From Candidatus Manganitrophaceae bacterium (GTDB lineage Bacteria; Nitrospirota; Nitrospiria; SBBL01; Manganitrophaceae): DNA of 64,000 nt. The position numbers and the translations under genes are program-made. A model generated the notes under the pieces. It did no database searches. It was not told the origin of the DNA and saw nothing but the letters and a program-made list of their open reading frames with translations. The stretch spans positions 62,001-126,000 of the forward strand of contig JACQEZ010000014.1 in NCBI GenBank assembly GCA_016200325.1. The letters are read 5' to 3'. Shown piece by piece: positions 28,904-36,393 of this stretch. Position 1 is the stretch's first letter, and each line of letters begins with the position of its first letter.

Positions 28904-29653
28904 ATGCAGAAGCTTGAAATTCAAGGGGAGTATCGCAAAGAAGCCGGAAAAGGGGTCGCCCGGCAGTTAAGAATGCGGGGAAAGATCCCGGCTGTTCTCT
29001 ACAGCGCCGGATCATCCACCCTCTTGACGATGGACCCGAAGGACATCGACAAGGTACTCCACTCGGCTTCGGGGGAAAATACGCTGATCACCCTTCAGGT
29101 GGCGGCCGATGGGTCGGGAAGTGGATCCCACGTGGCGATTCTGCGTGACTTCCAGCGCGACCCGATCACCGGAAAGGTGCTCCATGCCGACCTTTTTGAG
29201 ATCAATATGAATGAGCCGCTGGTCGTCAAGGTTCAGGTCGAGGTGGTCGGCGGCGTGGCGGCCGGTGTAAAAGAAGGAGGGGTGCTCCAGCACAATATCC
29301 GTGAGCTGGAAATCCGCTGTCTTCCGTCTCTTATTCCGGATCAGATTGAGGTCGACGCTTCCGGGTTGGGGATAGGGGAATCAATCCATGCGAAGGATAT
29401 CCGCCTGGCCGACGGCATTGAACTGATGGGCGATCCCGATCAGGTGCTCGTCTCCGTCGCCGTCCCGATGTCCGAGGAAAAGCTCGAAGAGCTGCTGACG
29501 GCACCGAAAGAGGTGAAAGAACCGGAGGTGTTGACGAAGAAAGAGAAAGAAGGAGAGGCGCCGAAGGCCGAGGGCAAGCCGGACGCCAAGGCGGCCGAGG
29601 CCAAAGGAAAACCGGAGGCAAAGAAGGAGGAGAAGAAAGAGACGAAGAAATAG
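28904..29653 (+). CDS. rplY: Ribosomal protein bL25 (Ctc/TL5 long form)
   Basis: Binds 5S rRNA in the large subunit. The 249-residue protein has the L25 domain (about 1-95: RKEAGKGVARQLRMRGKIPA), the CTC beta domain (about 100-190) and a long C-terminal tail of Lys, Glu and Ala (about 195-249). It is the long two-domain form, unlike the short E. coli form. GGAGG precedes the ATG. A small CCCGT/ACGGG hairpin lies in its leader at 28857-28869. Confidence 0.95.
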   Translation: MQKLEIQGEYRKEAGKGVARQLRMRGKIPAVLYSAGSSTLLTMDPKDIDKVLHSASGENTLITLQVAADGSGSGSHVAILRDFQRDPITGKVLHADLFEINMNEPLVVKVQVEVVGGVAAGVKEGGVLQHNIRELEIRCLPSLIPDQIEVDASGLGIGESIHAKDIRLADGIELMGDPDQVLVSVAVPMSEEKLEELLTAPKEVKEPEVLTKKEKEGEAPKAEGKPDAKAAEAKGKPEAKKEEKKETKK

Positions 29654-29762
29654 TCTCCTCCTCTCCCTTGTTTCGATCTTGATGGGTTGAACCGGATCCG
29701 ACAGAGATTTCTCCGACGGCCTCGAAAGAAAAATAAATGGGGAATAGGCGAGGAAGCGGGCG

Positions 29763-30329
29763 GTGAAATTGATCGTCGGACTCGGAAATCCGGGTCCGGA
29801 ATACGAAGAGACCAAACATAATGTCGGCTTCTGGCTCATCGACACCTTCGCAAAGCGTCACGGTCTCTCGCTCTCAGAGAAAAAGGGAGAGGCAAAGGTC
29901 GGGCAGGGCCGCTGGACCTCCCCTTCCGGGGGAATTGATTTTATCTTAGCAAAACCGCAGACCTACATGAATCGAAGCGGCCGGTCGGTTCGCAGCCTTC
30001 TCCACTCTGCAGGAATAACCCCCTCTGAAATCATCGTGGTCTATGACGACCTAGACCTCCCTTGCGGACGGATCCGAATTCGGACGCAGGGGGGGGCCGG
30101 GGGACACCGCGGTGTTGCATCGATCATCGAGGTTATCGGAACCGATCAATTTAACCGCCTTCGAATCGGGATCGGACGCGATCCGGGTCAAGATCCGGCC
30201 GATTACGTGTTGAGCCCTTTTCGGCCGGAGGAGTTAAAGCTCGTCGAAGAAGCGGTTGAAAAAGGGGCCGAGGCGCTCCCCCTTCTGATGGAGGGGCGGA
30301 TTACCGAGGCAATGAATAAGTTCCACTAA
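29763..30329 (+). CDS. pth: Peptidyl-tRNA hydrolase
   Basis: Frees tRNA from prematurely released peptidyl-tRNA. The 188-residue protein starts at GTG (VKLIVGLGNPGPEYEETKHN). The catalytic His is H19 in KHNVGF, with YMNRSG and the DDLDLPCGRIRIR loop further on. GAGGAAGCG is the ribosome-binding site. It follows rplY in the usual order. Confidence 0.95.
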   Translation: MKLIVGLGNPGPEYEETKHNVGFWLIDTFAKRHGLSLSEKKGEAKVGQGRWTSPSGGIDFILAKPQTYMNRSGRSVRSLLHSAGITPSEIIVVYDDLDLPCGRIRIRTQGGAGGHRGVASIIEVIGTDQFNRLRIGIGRDPGQDPADYVLSPFRPEELKLVEEAVEKGAEALPLLMEGRITEAMNKFH

Positions 30330-30352
30330 AAACGTTTAGGTGTTGGATCATT

Positions 30353-31447
30353 ATGGCAGTGAATTGCGGCATTATCGGACTTCCGAACGTCGGTAAGTCA
30401 ACCATCTTTAACGCGCTCACCCGGGCGAACGCGGCGGTGGCGAACTATCCCTTTTGCACCGTCGAGCCGAACGTTGGAATTGTCGAAGTCCCCGATGAGC
30501 GGCTGACCCGGCTGGCGGAGATCTATCGGCCGAAAAAGCTCACGCCGACGCATATGGAGTTCGTCGATATCGCCGGTTTGGTCGCCGGCGCCAGTCAAGG
30601 GGAAGGGCTGGGGAATCAGTTCCTCGGCCATATCCGGGAAGTTGATGCGTTGGTCCACATCGTCCGCTGCTTCGACGATCCGGAGATCGTCCATGTCAAC
30701 GGCGCGGTCGACCCGAAGCGGGATGTCGAGATCATCGACACCGAGCTGATCCTCAAAGATTTGGATTCGATCGAAAAACGGCTTTTCCGGACGGAGAAGA
30801 AAGCAAAGTCGGGGGACAAGGAGTCGGTTCGTGAGACCGCGCTTCTCACCCGATTGAAAGAGGCGCTCTCCCAGGGACGCTCGGCGAGACAAGTCCCCGT
30901 GTCGGACGAAGAGCGGCCGATCATGAAGGACCTGGCCCTCTTAACGGCGAAGCCGATCCTCTATGTCGCCAACGTACCGGAGGAGGATGTCGAGAAGGGA
31001 AATGCTTACTCCAACCGGGTGGTCGAAATGGCGCGGGCGGAAGGGACCGAATGTGTCATCATCAGCGGAAAGATCGAATCGGAAATCGCCGTCCTCTCTC
31101 CGGAGGAAGGAAAGGTCTTCTTAAAAGATCTCGGCCTGGCCGAGCCGGGGCTGGCCCGATTGATTCGCGGCTCCTACCGGCTGCTCGGCTTGATGACCTT
31201 CTTCACCGTCGGGGAAGATGAGGTAAAGGGGTGGACGATCCAAAAGGGCACACCCGCGGTGCAGGCGGCGGGAAAGATTCACTCCGATATTGAACGGGGA
31301 TTCATCCGGGCCGAGATCTTCTCCTATGATGACCTGATCCGGTTGGGAGGTGCGCAGGCAATCAAAGAGAAGGGATTGCTTCGCCTCGAGGGAAAAGAGT
31401 ATCTCGTCCAAGACGGCGACTGCGTCTATTTTAGATTCAATGTCTAG
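30353..31447 (+). CDS. ychF: Redox-responsive ATPase YchF/OLA1
   Basis: Universally conserved Obg-family P-loop protein that binds ribosomes and prefers ATP. The 364-residue protein has the P-loop GLPNVGKST, the Switch II motif DIAGLVAGASQGEGLGNQFL, and NVPE in place of the GTPase NKxD motif, as is usual for YchF. The C-terminal TGS-like domain reads FFTVGEDEVKGWTIQKGTPA. Operon context with pth is conserved. Confidence 0.97.
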   Translation: MAVNCGIIGLPNVGKSTIFNALTRANAAVANYPFCTVEPNVGIVEVPDERLTRLAEIYRPKKLTPTHMEFVDIAGLVAGASQGEGLGNQFLGHIREVDALVHIVRCFDDPEIVHVNGAVDPKRDVEIIDTELILKDLDSIEKRLFRTEKKAKSGDKESVRETALLTRLKEALSQGRSARQVPVSDEERPIMKDLALLTAKPILYVANVPEEDVEKGNAYSNRVVEMARAEGTECVIISGKIESEIAVLSPEEGKVFLKDLGLAEPGLARLIRGSYRLLGLMTFFTVGEDEVKGWTIQKGTPAVQAAGKIHSDIERGFIRAEIFSYDDLIRLGGAQAIKEKGLLRLEGKEYLVQDGDCVYFRFNV

Positions 31448-31480
31448 CGGTTTTGAACCGTTTTCCGCCCGCGCGATGCA

Positions 31481-31509
31481 TTGACGAAGGGCGGCCGGAT
31501 ATGTTAAAA
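31481..31509 (+). promoter_or_regulatory. Candidate promoter of the rpsF operon
   Basis: TTGACG (31481-31486), 17 bases, then TTAAAA (31504-31509). The -35 is good and the -10 is weak. It would give a leader of about 160 bases for rpsF. Confidence 0.4.
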
Positions 31510-31549
31510 AATATTGTTTTGGGGGAAGCCCCGACGGGGTTTCTTCCGA

Positions 31550-31612
31550 GGCAGGAGAGACGGGTCCACCGTTTCTCGGCTGAGGCGCATAGAGGTAACG
31601 TCTCTGTGAGCC
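31550..31612 (+). promoter_or_regulatory. Structured leader of rpsF, possible S6:S18 autoregulatory RNA
   Basis: GGC (31550-31552) and AGAGACG (31556-31562) pair with CGTCTCT (31599-31605) and GCC (31610-31612), separated by an AGG/GTGA internal loop. The enclosed region contains CCACCG and a smaller stem. rpsF leaders in many bacteria carry a motif with an exposed CCG bound by the S6:S18 complex. The match here is only by position and a CCG, so this is tentative. Confidence 0.35.
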
Positions 31613-31676
31613 TTTGAAACATCCTCGCTCTAAACCTGTTTTAGGGCTTGATTAACCGTGAGGAGGAAGCAGTAAA

Positions 31677-32042
31677 ATGAACGGATATGAGACGATTTTC
31701 ATTGCCAAACCAAACCTCTCCGATGAGGAAGTAGGCAAGATGATGGAGAAGATCAAAGGGGTCATCCAGAAGGCGGGCGGAGAGCTCGTCGTCATGGAGA
31801 ATTGGGGTAAGAAGAAGCTCGCTTACGAAGTGCACAAGGAGAAAAAAGGGACCTACATCATTGCGCATTTCAAGGGAGCCGGACCGACCTTGACCGAATT
31901 GGAACGAACCTATCGGCTCGACGAATCGATCATCAAATTCATCACCCTCAAAATCCCACTCGACAAGCTCGGAAAAACCCAGCCCGCCCGCGATGAAAAG
32001 CCGACCTCATTCCGCGACAGAGAAGCATCAGGGGATAGATAA
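31677..32042 (+). CDS. rpsF: Ribosomal protein bS6
   Basis: Small-subunit protein that binds 16S rRNA together with S18. The 121-residue protein starts MNGYETIFIAKPNLSDEEVG and contains ENWGKKKLAYEVHKEKKGTY and LERTYRLDESIIKF. A Lys/Arg/Asp-rich tail follows. GAGGAGG precedes the ATG. The order rpsF-ssb-rpsR is the standard bacterial one. Confidence 0.97.
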   Translation: MNGYETIFIAKPNLSDEEVGKMMEKIKGVIQKAGGELVVMENWGKKKLAYEVHKEKKGTYIIAHFKGAGPTLTELERTYRLDESIIKFITLKIPLDKLGKTQPARDEKPTSFRDREASGDR

Positions 32043-32112
32043 CTTTATTTGAAGTTCCGCGGTCGTCTTCGTCTTTTTAGACAGAAAGGTCATACCCTGC
32101 GGAACGAGGAGC

Positions 32113-32526
32113 GTGAAAATGGTCAGCTTTAACAAAGTGATTTTAATCGGGAACCTCACCAAAGATCCGGAGATCCGTTATACGCCGAGCGGAACTGCGG
32201 TTGCCAGCTTCGGCCTTGCCGTGAACCATCGATACAAGCAGGGCGAGGAGATGAAGGACGAGGTCTGTTTTATCGACATCGTGGTTTTTGGAAAGCAGGC
32301 GGAGAACAGCGGGCAGTATCTCTCGAAGGGCCAGGGGGTGATCGTCGATGGACGTCTTCAGCAGCGTCGTTGGGAGACGGAAGACGGACAAAAGCGAAAC
32401 AAGCATGAGGTGGTGGCGCAGACGATCCGATTTCTTCCGAAGCGTCAAGACGGCGCAGAGGGACCTTCTTCGCGTGGGGGGGGAGAACTCCCGATTGACG
32501 AAGGGTCCGACGAGGTTCCATTTTAG
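32113..32526 (+). CDS. ssb: Single-stranded DNA-binding protein
   Basis: Protects single-stranded DNA in replication and repair. The 137-residue protein has an OB fold (FNKVILIGNLTKDPEIRYTP, VVFGKQAENSGQYLSKGQGV, DGRLQQRRWETEDGQKR) and the acidic tip DEGSDEVPF, which recruits partner proteins. The start is GTG at 32113 after GAGGAGC; the ATG two codons later is an alternative. Confidence 0.96.
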   Translation: MKMVSFNKVILIGNLTKDPEIRYTPSGTAVASFGLAVNHRYKQGEEMKDEVCFIDIVVFGKQAENSGQYLSKGQGVIVDGRLQQRRWETEDGQKRNKHEVVAQTIRFLPKRQDGAEGPSSRGGGELPIDEGSDEVPF

Positions 32527-32634
32527 TCGAAGCGCCATTGGCGCTCCGGGGGTGACCCGGAGCGCTTAGGTACTTAGGATGGACGCTTTACTTCATCTTG
32601 CAACAGACTACTTAACGCATCATTGGGAGGATGT

Positions 32635-32862
32635 GTGGAAAAGAAATATTTTCAGCGACGACGTATCTGCCGTTTTTGTACGGAGAAAAAAGAAAACATC
32701 GACTACAAAGAGATCCAGGTGCTGAAGGGCTTTTTGACCGAGCGGGGCAAAATTATCCCGCGCCGGATCTCCGGGAACTGCGCCCACCATCAACGGGATC
32801 TCACGGCGGCGATTAAGCGCGCTCGCAATATCGCCTTCCTCGCCTTTGCCGAAGAGCGGTAG
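32635..32862 (+). CDS. rpsR: Ribosomal protein bS18 (cysteine-bearing form)
   Basis: Small-subunit protein, partner of S6. The 75-residue protein starts at GTG ([20 protein letters not shown]) and contains [20 protein letters not shown]. It has CRFC and a third cysteine in [10 protein letters not shown], so it appears to be the zinc-capable (C+) form; E. coli S18 keeps only one of these cysteines. GGGAGG lies about 5 bases upstream. rplI does not follow in this window. Confidence 0.94.
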   Translation: MEKKYFQRRRICRFCTEKKENIDYKEIQVLKGFLTERGKIIPRRISGNCAHHQRDLTAAIKRARNIAFLAFAEER

Positions 32863-32879
32863 AAACGGTCGGTAGCGGC

Positions 32880-32911
32880 TTCTCCTCTCCGGAAGCTTCC
32901 GGAGAGGAGAA
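32880..32911. repeat. Perfect 32-bp palindrome
   Basis: TTCTCCTCTCCGGAAG is followed at once by its exact complement, giving a 32-bp uninterrupted palindrome (centre AAGCTT). An outer GCGG/CCGC pair (32875-32878 with 32915-32918) extends it across a small internal loop. It starts 18 bases after rpsR and could form a stable RNA hairpin or a dimeric protein-binding site. No T-tract follows. Confidence 0.8.
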
Positions 32912-32935
32912 ATACCGCGTCGGTAAGGTCTCTGA

Positions 32936-32962
32936 CGGCGCAAAGCCGTCGGCTTTACGCCG
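32936..32962 (+). other. Second hairpin between rpsR and the PilZ gene
   Basis: CGGCG-C-AAAGCC (32936-32947) pairs with GGCTTT-A-CGCCG (32951-32962): 11 bp around one mismatch with a 3-base loop. An alternative stem GACGGC/GCCGTC (32934-32950) is mutually exclusive with it. It may help end the rpsR transcript, though only CTTT follows. Confidence 0.5.
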
Positions 32963-33004
32963 CTTTGGTCGACGCAAACAGCGCCCCCTTTCCGTGAAAT
33001 CTTG

Positions 33005-33033
33005 TTGACGGATCTCTCCAGAATTGCTATAGT
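33005..33033 (+). promoter_or_regulatory. Sigma70-type promoter of the PilZ gene
   Basis: TTGACG (33005-33010), 17 bases, TATAGT (33028-33033), about 48 bases before the ATG. Both hexamers and the spacing are identical to the promoter of the giant exoprotein gene (59709-59737). Confidence 0.72.
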
Positions 33034-33080
33034 CTACTCCATCTTTCATTTTGCTTTCATCTTGATTTAGAGGAGGGGCG

Positions 33081-33455
33081 ATGCTGACTTCGGACGAGAA
33101 AACAAAGGTCAATCGGCGACAATCTCCACGGGTCCCTTATATCGTTTTGGAAGTTAAAGGGAAGCACTCCAACAAGGTCTTTTTGGCCTATGCCGAAAAT
33201 ATCAGCCAGGGGGGGCTCTTCCTCTCTTCTTCCCAATCGCTCAAGATCGGAGATCGGTTTCCGATTGAGTTCATCCTTCCCGATAATAAAACGACGGTTC
33301 GTTGCACCTGTGAAGTGACCTGGAAGAAAAAGTATGAAAAAAGCGGGGTCGCTTCCGAAGGGGTCGGCGTCCGCTTTGTCGACCTTCCTGCGTCCGAGAA
33401 AAAAGTCATCAGCGGGTGGATCGATCAGGAAGACAAGAAAAAAAGAGGTTCATGA
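33081..33455 (+). CDS. PilZ-domain protein (c-di-GMP receptor candidate)
   Basis: A 124-residue protein consisting of one PilZ domain. Both c-di-GMP-binding signatures are present: R-x3-R in NRRQSPRVPY and (D/N)-x-S-x2-G in AENISQGGLFL. The beta-barrel core continues with IGDRFPIEFILPDNKTTVRC and GVGVRFVDL. GAGGAGGGGCG precedes the ATG. Since the motifs are intact, it probably binds c-di-GMP, unlike the degenerate founding PilZ. Its partner is unknown. Confidence 0.88.
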   Translation: MLTSDEKTKVNRRQSPRVPYIVLEVKGKHSNKVFLAYAENISQGGLFLSSSQSLKIGDRFPIEFILPDNKTTVRCTCEVTWKKKYEKSGVASEGVGVRFVDLPASEKKVISGWIDQEDKKKRGS

Positions 33456-33551
33456 ACACCTTCCGATCTCATCCCGTCCCTGCCGCTCCTGCGGGTCTCT
33501 CTTTTTGCTCTCTCTTTTTTTATCCCGTAAATCCCTTTAATAGGCAAGATG

Positions 33552-33653
33552 CCGCTTCGGAGCGGGAGAGCGCCGTTCGGAAGAACGGCATTCCAAGCCC
33601 AATGACCCCTTTTACCAGAGCAGGATCGCTTGCAGAGCGCTCCCGGAGCCGGG
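33552..33653 (+). other. Structured intergenic region with three hairpins
   Basis: Three hairpins follow one another between the PilZ gene and the next: CCGCT/AGCGG (33552-33565), GCCGTTC-GGAA-GAACGGC (33572-33589, 7 bp with a GNRA loop) and CCCG/CGGG (33642-33653). A long-range pairing CGGGAGAGCGC (33563-33573) with GCGCTCCCG (33637-33645), bulged by two bases, competes with the first two. It does not match a riboswitch class I know. Confidence 0.4.
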
Positions 33654-33682
33654 ATCTGCCAAGTCGATCGAGAGGATAAAGC

Positions 33683-34282
33683 ATGGAAGTCCCAATCCCC
33701 AATTTTTATTTTATGGGCGTTCAGTTCATTCACCTGTTGGCCCTCTCGATTTGGGTCGGCGGAATTGTCATCATCGGAATGATCGTTGCCCCGATCCTCT
33801 TTGGAAGGATCAAATCGCGGCGGACCGCCGGCGAACTGATGGGGGAGATTCTCCGGCGGTTCGATCTGTTGACCCTCGGTTGCATGGTCGCCTTGATCAT
33901 CACCGGCATCATTAAATATTTTACTTGGGAAAACCTGACCCCCTGGAACTTAACCCGTTACCTGGCTATTTTAATCATGTCGGGCGCCGGTCTTTACTCG
34001 GCCCTGGTGGTCACGCCAAAGCTTCGACAGTGGCTCTCGCTTCAGTCGGGTGGGAACGCGGGCGCAAAGGCAAGCGCCAGAGCCGTCCCCCTTTCTCGGG
34101 AGACATCGACCCGTTCTTCATTGATCCTGGCGTCCTCCGGTTCGGCCGCCGTTCAAACGGCGGTTGAAGAGGTGGAAAGTGTCGAGACCGCTCCACCCGA
34201 TTTCAATCGCCTCCACCATACCTCGGTTCGACTTATGATGGTTAGTCTGATTTGTGGTGTGATTGCCCTTTTGATGGCCTAA
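33683..34282 (+). CDS. DUF4149/CopD-like membrane protein
   Basis: A 199-residue protein with four predicted membrane segments (about 10-35, 68-88, 95-115, 180-198). The start FIHLLALSIWVGGIVIIGMI...APILF matches the DUF4149 (TMEM205-like) pattern. A polar insert rich in Ser and Ala (about 125-170) lies between the third and fourth segments and is likely outside the fold. The family's function is unclear. Confidence 0.65.
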   Translation: MEVPIPNFYFMGVQFIHLLALSIWVGGIVIIGMIVAPILFGRIKSRRTAGELMGEILRRFDLLTLGCMVALIITGIIKYFTWENLTPWNLTRYLAILIMSGAGLYSALVVTPKLRQWLSLQSGGNAGAKASARAVPLSRETSTRSSLILASSGSAAVQTAVEEVESVETAPPDFNRLHHTSVRLMMVSLICGVIALLMA

Positions 34283-34312
34283 GGCAGACCCGGCAGGACT
34301 GAAAGGGAGAGG

Positions 34313-34531
34313 ATGATCGACGTGGTAAAACCGAAAGAAAGACGTCTGGAAGATCGGCGAAACGAAACGGAGGACCGGCGGGCCGGAGATCGGCGGCAAG
34401 GAGACCGACGTCAGATCATGCGCCGGACGGTGGCGCGGCGGAAGGAAGCTTGCCCGGTCTGCTTCGCCACGTTGACACTGAAACTCTTTTGCTCCTCTTG
34501 CAAGATGAGGGTGATCAAAATTCGAAATTAA
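34313..34531 (+). CDS. Small basic protein with Arg-Arg repeats and zinc ribbon
   Basis: A 72-residue protein. Residues about 9-43 repeat RR with Asp or Glu spacing (RRLEDRRNETEDRRAGDRR and onward), giving a highly charged segment. The C-terminal third has CPVC and CSSC, a zinc-ribbon pair. GGGAGAGG precedes the ATG, so it looks expressed. The basic part could bind nucleic acid. I do not recognise a named family. Confidence 0.6.
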   Translation: MIDVVKPKERRLEDRRNETEDRRAGDRRQGDRRQIMRRTVARRKEACPVCFATLTLKLFCSSCKMRVIKIRN

Positions 34532-34548
34532 TCCCACGGGATCTCTGA

Positions 34549-35379
34549 ATGCAAAGGGGCGTCGGCTGCAGCACCCGCTTATATTTCGATCCGGGCCAAC
34601 AGGAATCTTCCGCGGAGGCCTCTCTCTGTCGATTCGAACTGCGAGTTGAAACAAAGAAAGAAAGCGGGTCGATCCCTCCTCCCCCTTCGGTCCTCCCATC
34701 TCACAGAGAGAGGCTGCGGTTCTTCTCCTTTTCTTCTCTTTCCACCCCGTTGCTGATCGCCGCGGTGTTTCTAATCTTCAGCGGATGTGCCGGCGCGCCT
34801 CGACGGGCCGATTACGTCGTCGGCTACCGGGAGGTCGGGCGGGCGTCATGGTACGGCAAGGATTTTCACGGACGGCCGACCAGCAGCGGCGAGATTTATA
34901 ATATGTTCGGCCTCTCCGCGGCCCACCAGACCCTCCCCTTGGGAACGCACCTGCGCGTGACCGAATTAAAGAGCCATCGAAGCGTTCAGGTCCGGGTCAA
35001 TGACCGGGGCCCGTTTGTCGGAGGGCGAATCCTCGATCTCTCCTACGGCGCGGCAAAAGCGCTGGGGATCATCGAAGAGGGGACCGCCGAGGTCGAAATC
35101 GAGGTGATCGGCTTCGCCGTCCCGGCTCGGGGGGTGGGAGGATTCCTGGTTCAGCTCGGATCGTATCAATCAAAAGAGAATGCGCTTCGGATTAAAGAGA
35201 AGGCCGGCCAATATTACCAGACCGCTTTTGTAGAGACGGTCGAGACGAACACCGGACGGTTCCACCGGGTCCGGGTCGGCCCATTCCGCTCAGAGCGGGA
35301 AGCGCAAGAGGCGGCCCGTCATCTTCCACAAACGTTGCCCACGGAAGGGATTCAGCCGGTCGTGATTCGAGGAGATTAA
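34549..35379 (+). CDS. rlpA: RlpA-family septal lytic transglycosylase with SPOR domain
   Basis: An outer-membrane lipoprotein with a double-psi beta-barrel (about residues 95-185: REVGRASWYGKDFHGRPTSS, then VNDRGPFVGGRILDLSYGAA) and a C-terminal SPOR domain (about 200-275: GGFLVQLGSYQSKENALRIK), which binds denuded septal glycan. RlpA cleaves naked glycan strands in some species. The lipobox FSGC has its Cys at residue 80 if the ATG at 34549 is used, which leaves an odd 55-residue leader. There is no other ATG, GTG or TTG in frame before it, so the start is uncertain; a CTG near 34711 with a purine-rich upstream is possible. Confidence 0.88.
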   Translation: MQRGVGCSTRLYFDPGQQESSAEASLCRFELRVETKKESGSIPPPPSVLPSHRERLRFFSFSSLSTPLLIAAVFLIFSGCAGAPRRADYVVGYREVGRASWYGKDFHGRPTSSGEIYNMFGLSAAHQTLPLGTHLRVTELKSHRSVQVRVNDRGPFVGGRILDLSYGAAKALGIIEEGTAEVEIEVIGFAVPARGVGGFLVQLGSYQSKENALRIKEKAGQYYQTAFVETVETNTGRFHRVRVGPFRSEREAQEAARHLPQTLPTEGIQPVVIRGD

Positions 35380-35389
35380 TCCAACCGAT

Positions 35390-35803
35390 ATGTTGAAACG
35401 ATTCCATCAACTGCATCAAAAGGTCAGCACCGGCTCGCAGAAGGGTTTCACCCTGATCGAGTTGATGGTCGTGGTGGCGATCGTCGGCATCCTCGTCACC
35501 CTCGCCGAGCCGTCGTATCGCCTCGCCACCGTCAAAGCAAAAGAAGCGGCGCTCAAGAGAGACCTCTACATTTTTCGAGACGTAATCGATCAGTACCGGG
35601 CCGACCAAGGGAAATACCCCGCGGCCCTCTCCGACCTGGTCGAAAAGGGCTACCTCCGATCGATCCCGAACGATCCCTTTACCGGCGCCACCACCAGCTG
35701 GGTGGAGCTGTATCTCTCCCAAGGAGACGAATCGGGCGTCTACGACGTCCACTCCGGCAGCGATATTATTGGGACGAATGGGACTTCTTATAATGAGTGG
35801 TAG
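35390..35803 (+). CDS. gspG: GspG-like major pseudopilin
   Basis: A 137-residue type II secretion/type IV pilin-like protein. The prepilin site is G/FTLIEL, with Glu at +5, after an 18-residue basic leader; then comes the hydrophobic helix MVVVAIVGILVTLAEPSY. The C-terminal part has GspG features (VIDQYRADQGKYPAALSDLV, then RSIPNDPFTG and the late Tyr/Asp loop). It lies 5 kb upstream of the gspF/gspE-like operon. A prepilin peptidase must be supplied from elsewhere. Confidence 0.9.
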   Translation: MLKRFHQLHQKVSTGSQKGFTLIELMVVVAIVGILVTLAEPSYRLATVKAKEAALKRDLYIFRDVIDQYRADQGKYPAALSDLVEKGYLRSIPNDPFTGATTSWVELYLSQGDESGVYDVHSGSDIIGTNGTSYNEW

Positions 35804-35961
35804 CGGGGTTTTCTTCGAAGGACCCGATTGCTCTGAATTCGCTCTTATTCGGTCTCGTTTCCTCCGTATTTCAGACAGTTCAATTCAAGTTGGGGGCATC
35901 ACTTCCCGTAGCGGCATGCTGTCTGAGACATTGTAAGGCACTCATTGGTGCTAAATTCTTC

Positions 35962-36351
35962 ATGAAAGAATTAATAAACACACCTACCCCGCTTGAGTTT
36001 CTGGAGAGTGGCTCTTTTTGGAGCCCTGAGCCAAGGAATCTCTTGATTTTGTCCGGTCTCGTTTCGCTTGCCTGTATCATCTATGTTTGGCGAAAACCGG
36101 GGCGCGTCGCTGAAAAGATTTTCTGGTCTGTGGTGCTGTTAGTGCCAGTTCTTGGACCGCTTTTTCTGGGCGCGTTTTACCGTTCTCCCACGGTCCAGGC
36201 ATCGCACCTCAGGGGTCGGGAGAATCGAGATATTTATTCCCCTCAGTCGGAAGATCATGGAAACCCTGTCTCCGGCGGAGTATTAGATGGCTGCTCGCCG
36301 CCAGACGTGGGGAGTGGGCATTGCGGGGACACTCACAGCGACAATCACTAG
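35962..36351 (+). CDS. Small membrane protein, PLDc_N-like
   Basis: A 129-residue protein, starting MKELINTPTPLEFLESGSFW if the ATG at 35962 is used. Two membrane segments (LLILSGLVSLACIIYVW and IFWSVVLLVPVLGPLFLGAFY) with the intervening KPGRVAEK and the P-x-x-G-P motif match the PLDc_N (cardiolipin synthase N-terminal-like) two-helix module. The C-terminal 45 residues are polar and unmatched. The frame is open back to 35797, but that part is not convincing. An 8-bp inverted repeat (35871-35878 with 35919-35926) lies upstream. Confidence 0.5.
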   Translation: MKELINTPTPLEFLESGSFWSPEPRNLLILSGLVSLACIIYVWRKPGRVAEKIFWSVVLLVPVLGPLFLGAFYRSPTVQASHLRGRENRDIYSPQSEDHGNPVSGGVLDGCSPPDVGSGHCGDTHSDNH

Positions 36352-36393
36352 ACTTCTTATTATTCCAATTTGGAATTTTAATTGCAGGGGTTA

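Noticed and set aside
32934-32980. Second c-di-GMP riboswitch ahead of the PilZ gene (GGCGCAAAGCC and GACGCAAA strings)
   Set aside because: No GAAA tetraloop hairpin, no CCTAAG/TATGG receptor and no closing P1; the strings are explained by simple hairpins.
35871-35926. 8-bp inverted repeat TCAGACAG/CTGTCTGA as a mobile-element end
   Set aside because: No transposase and no target duplication are visible; it is kept only as a note under the PLDc_N-like gene.
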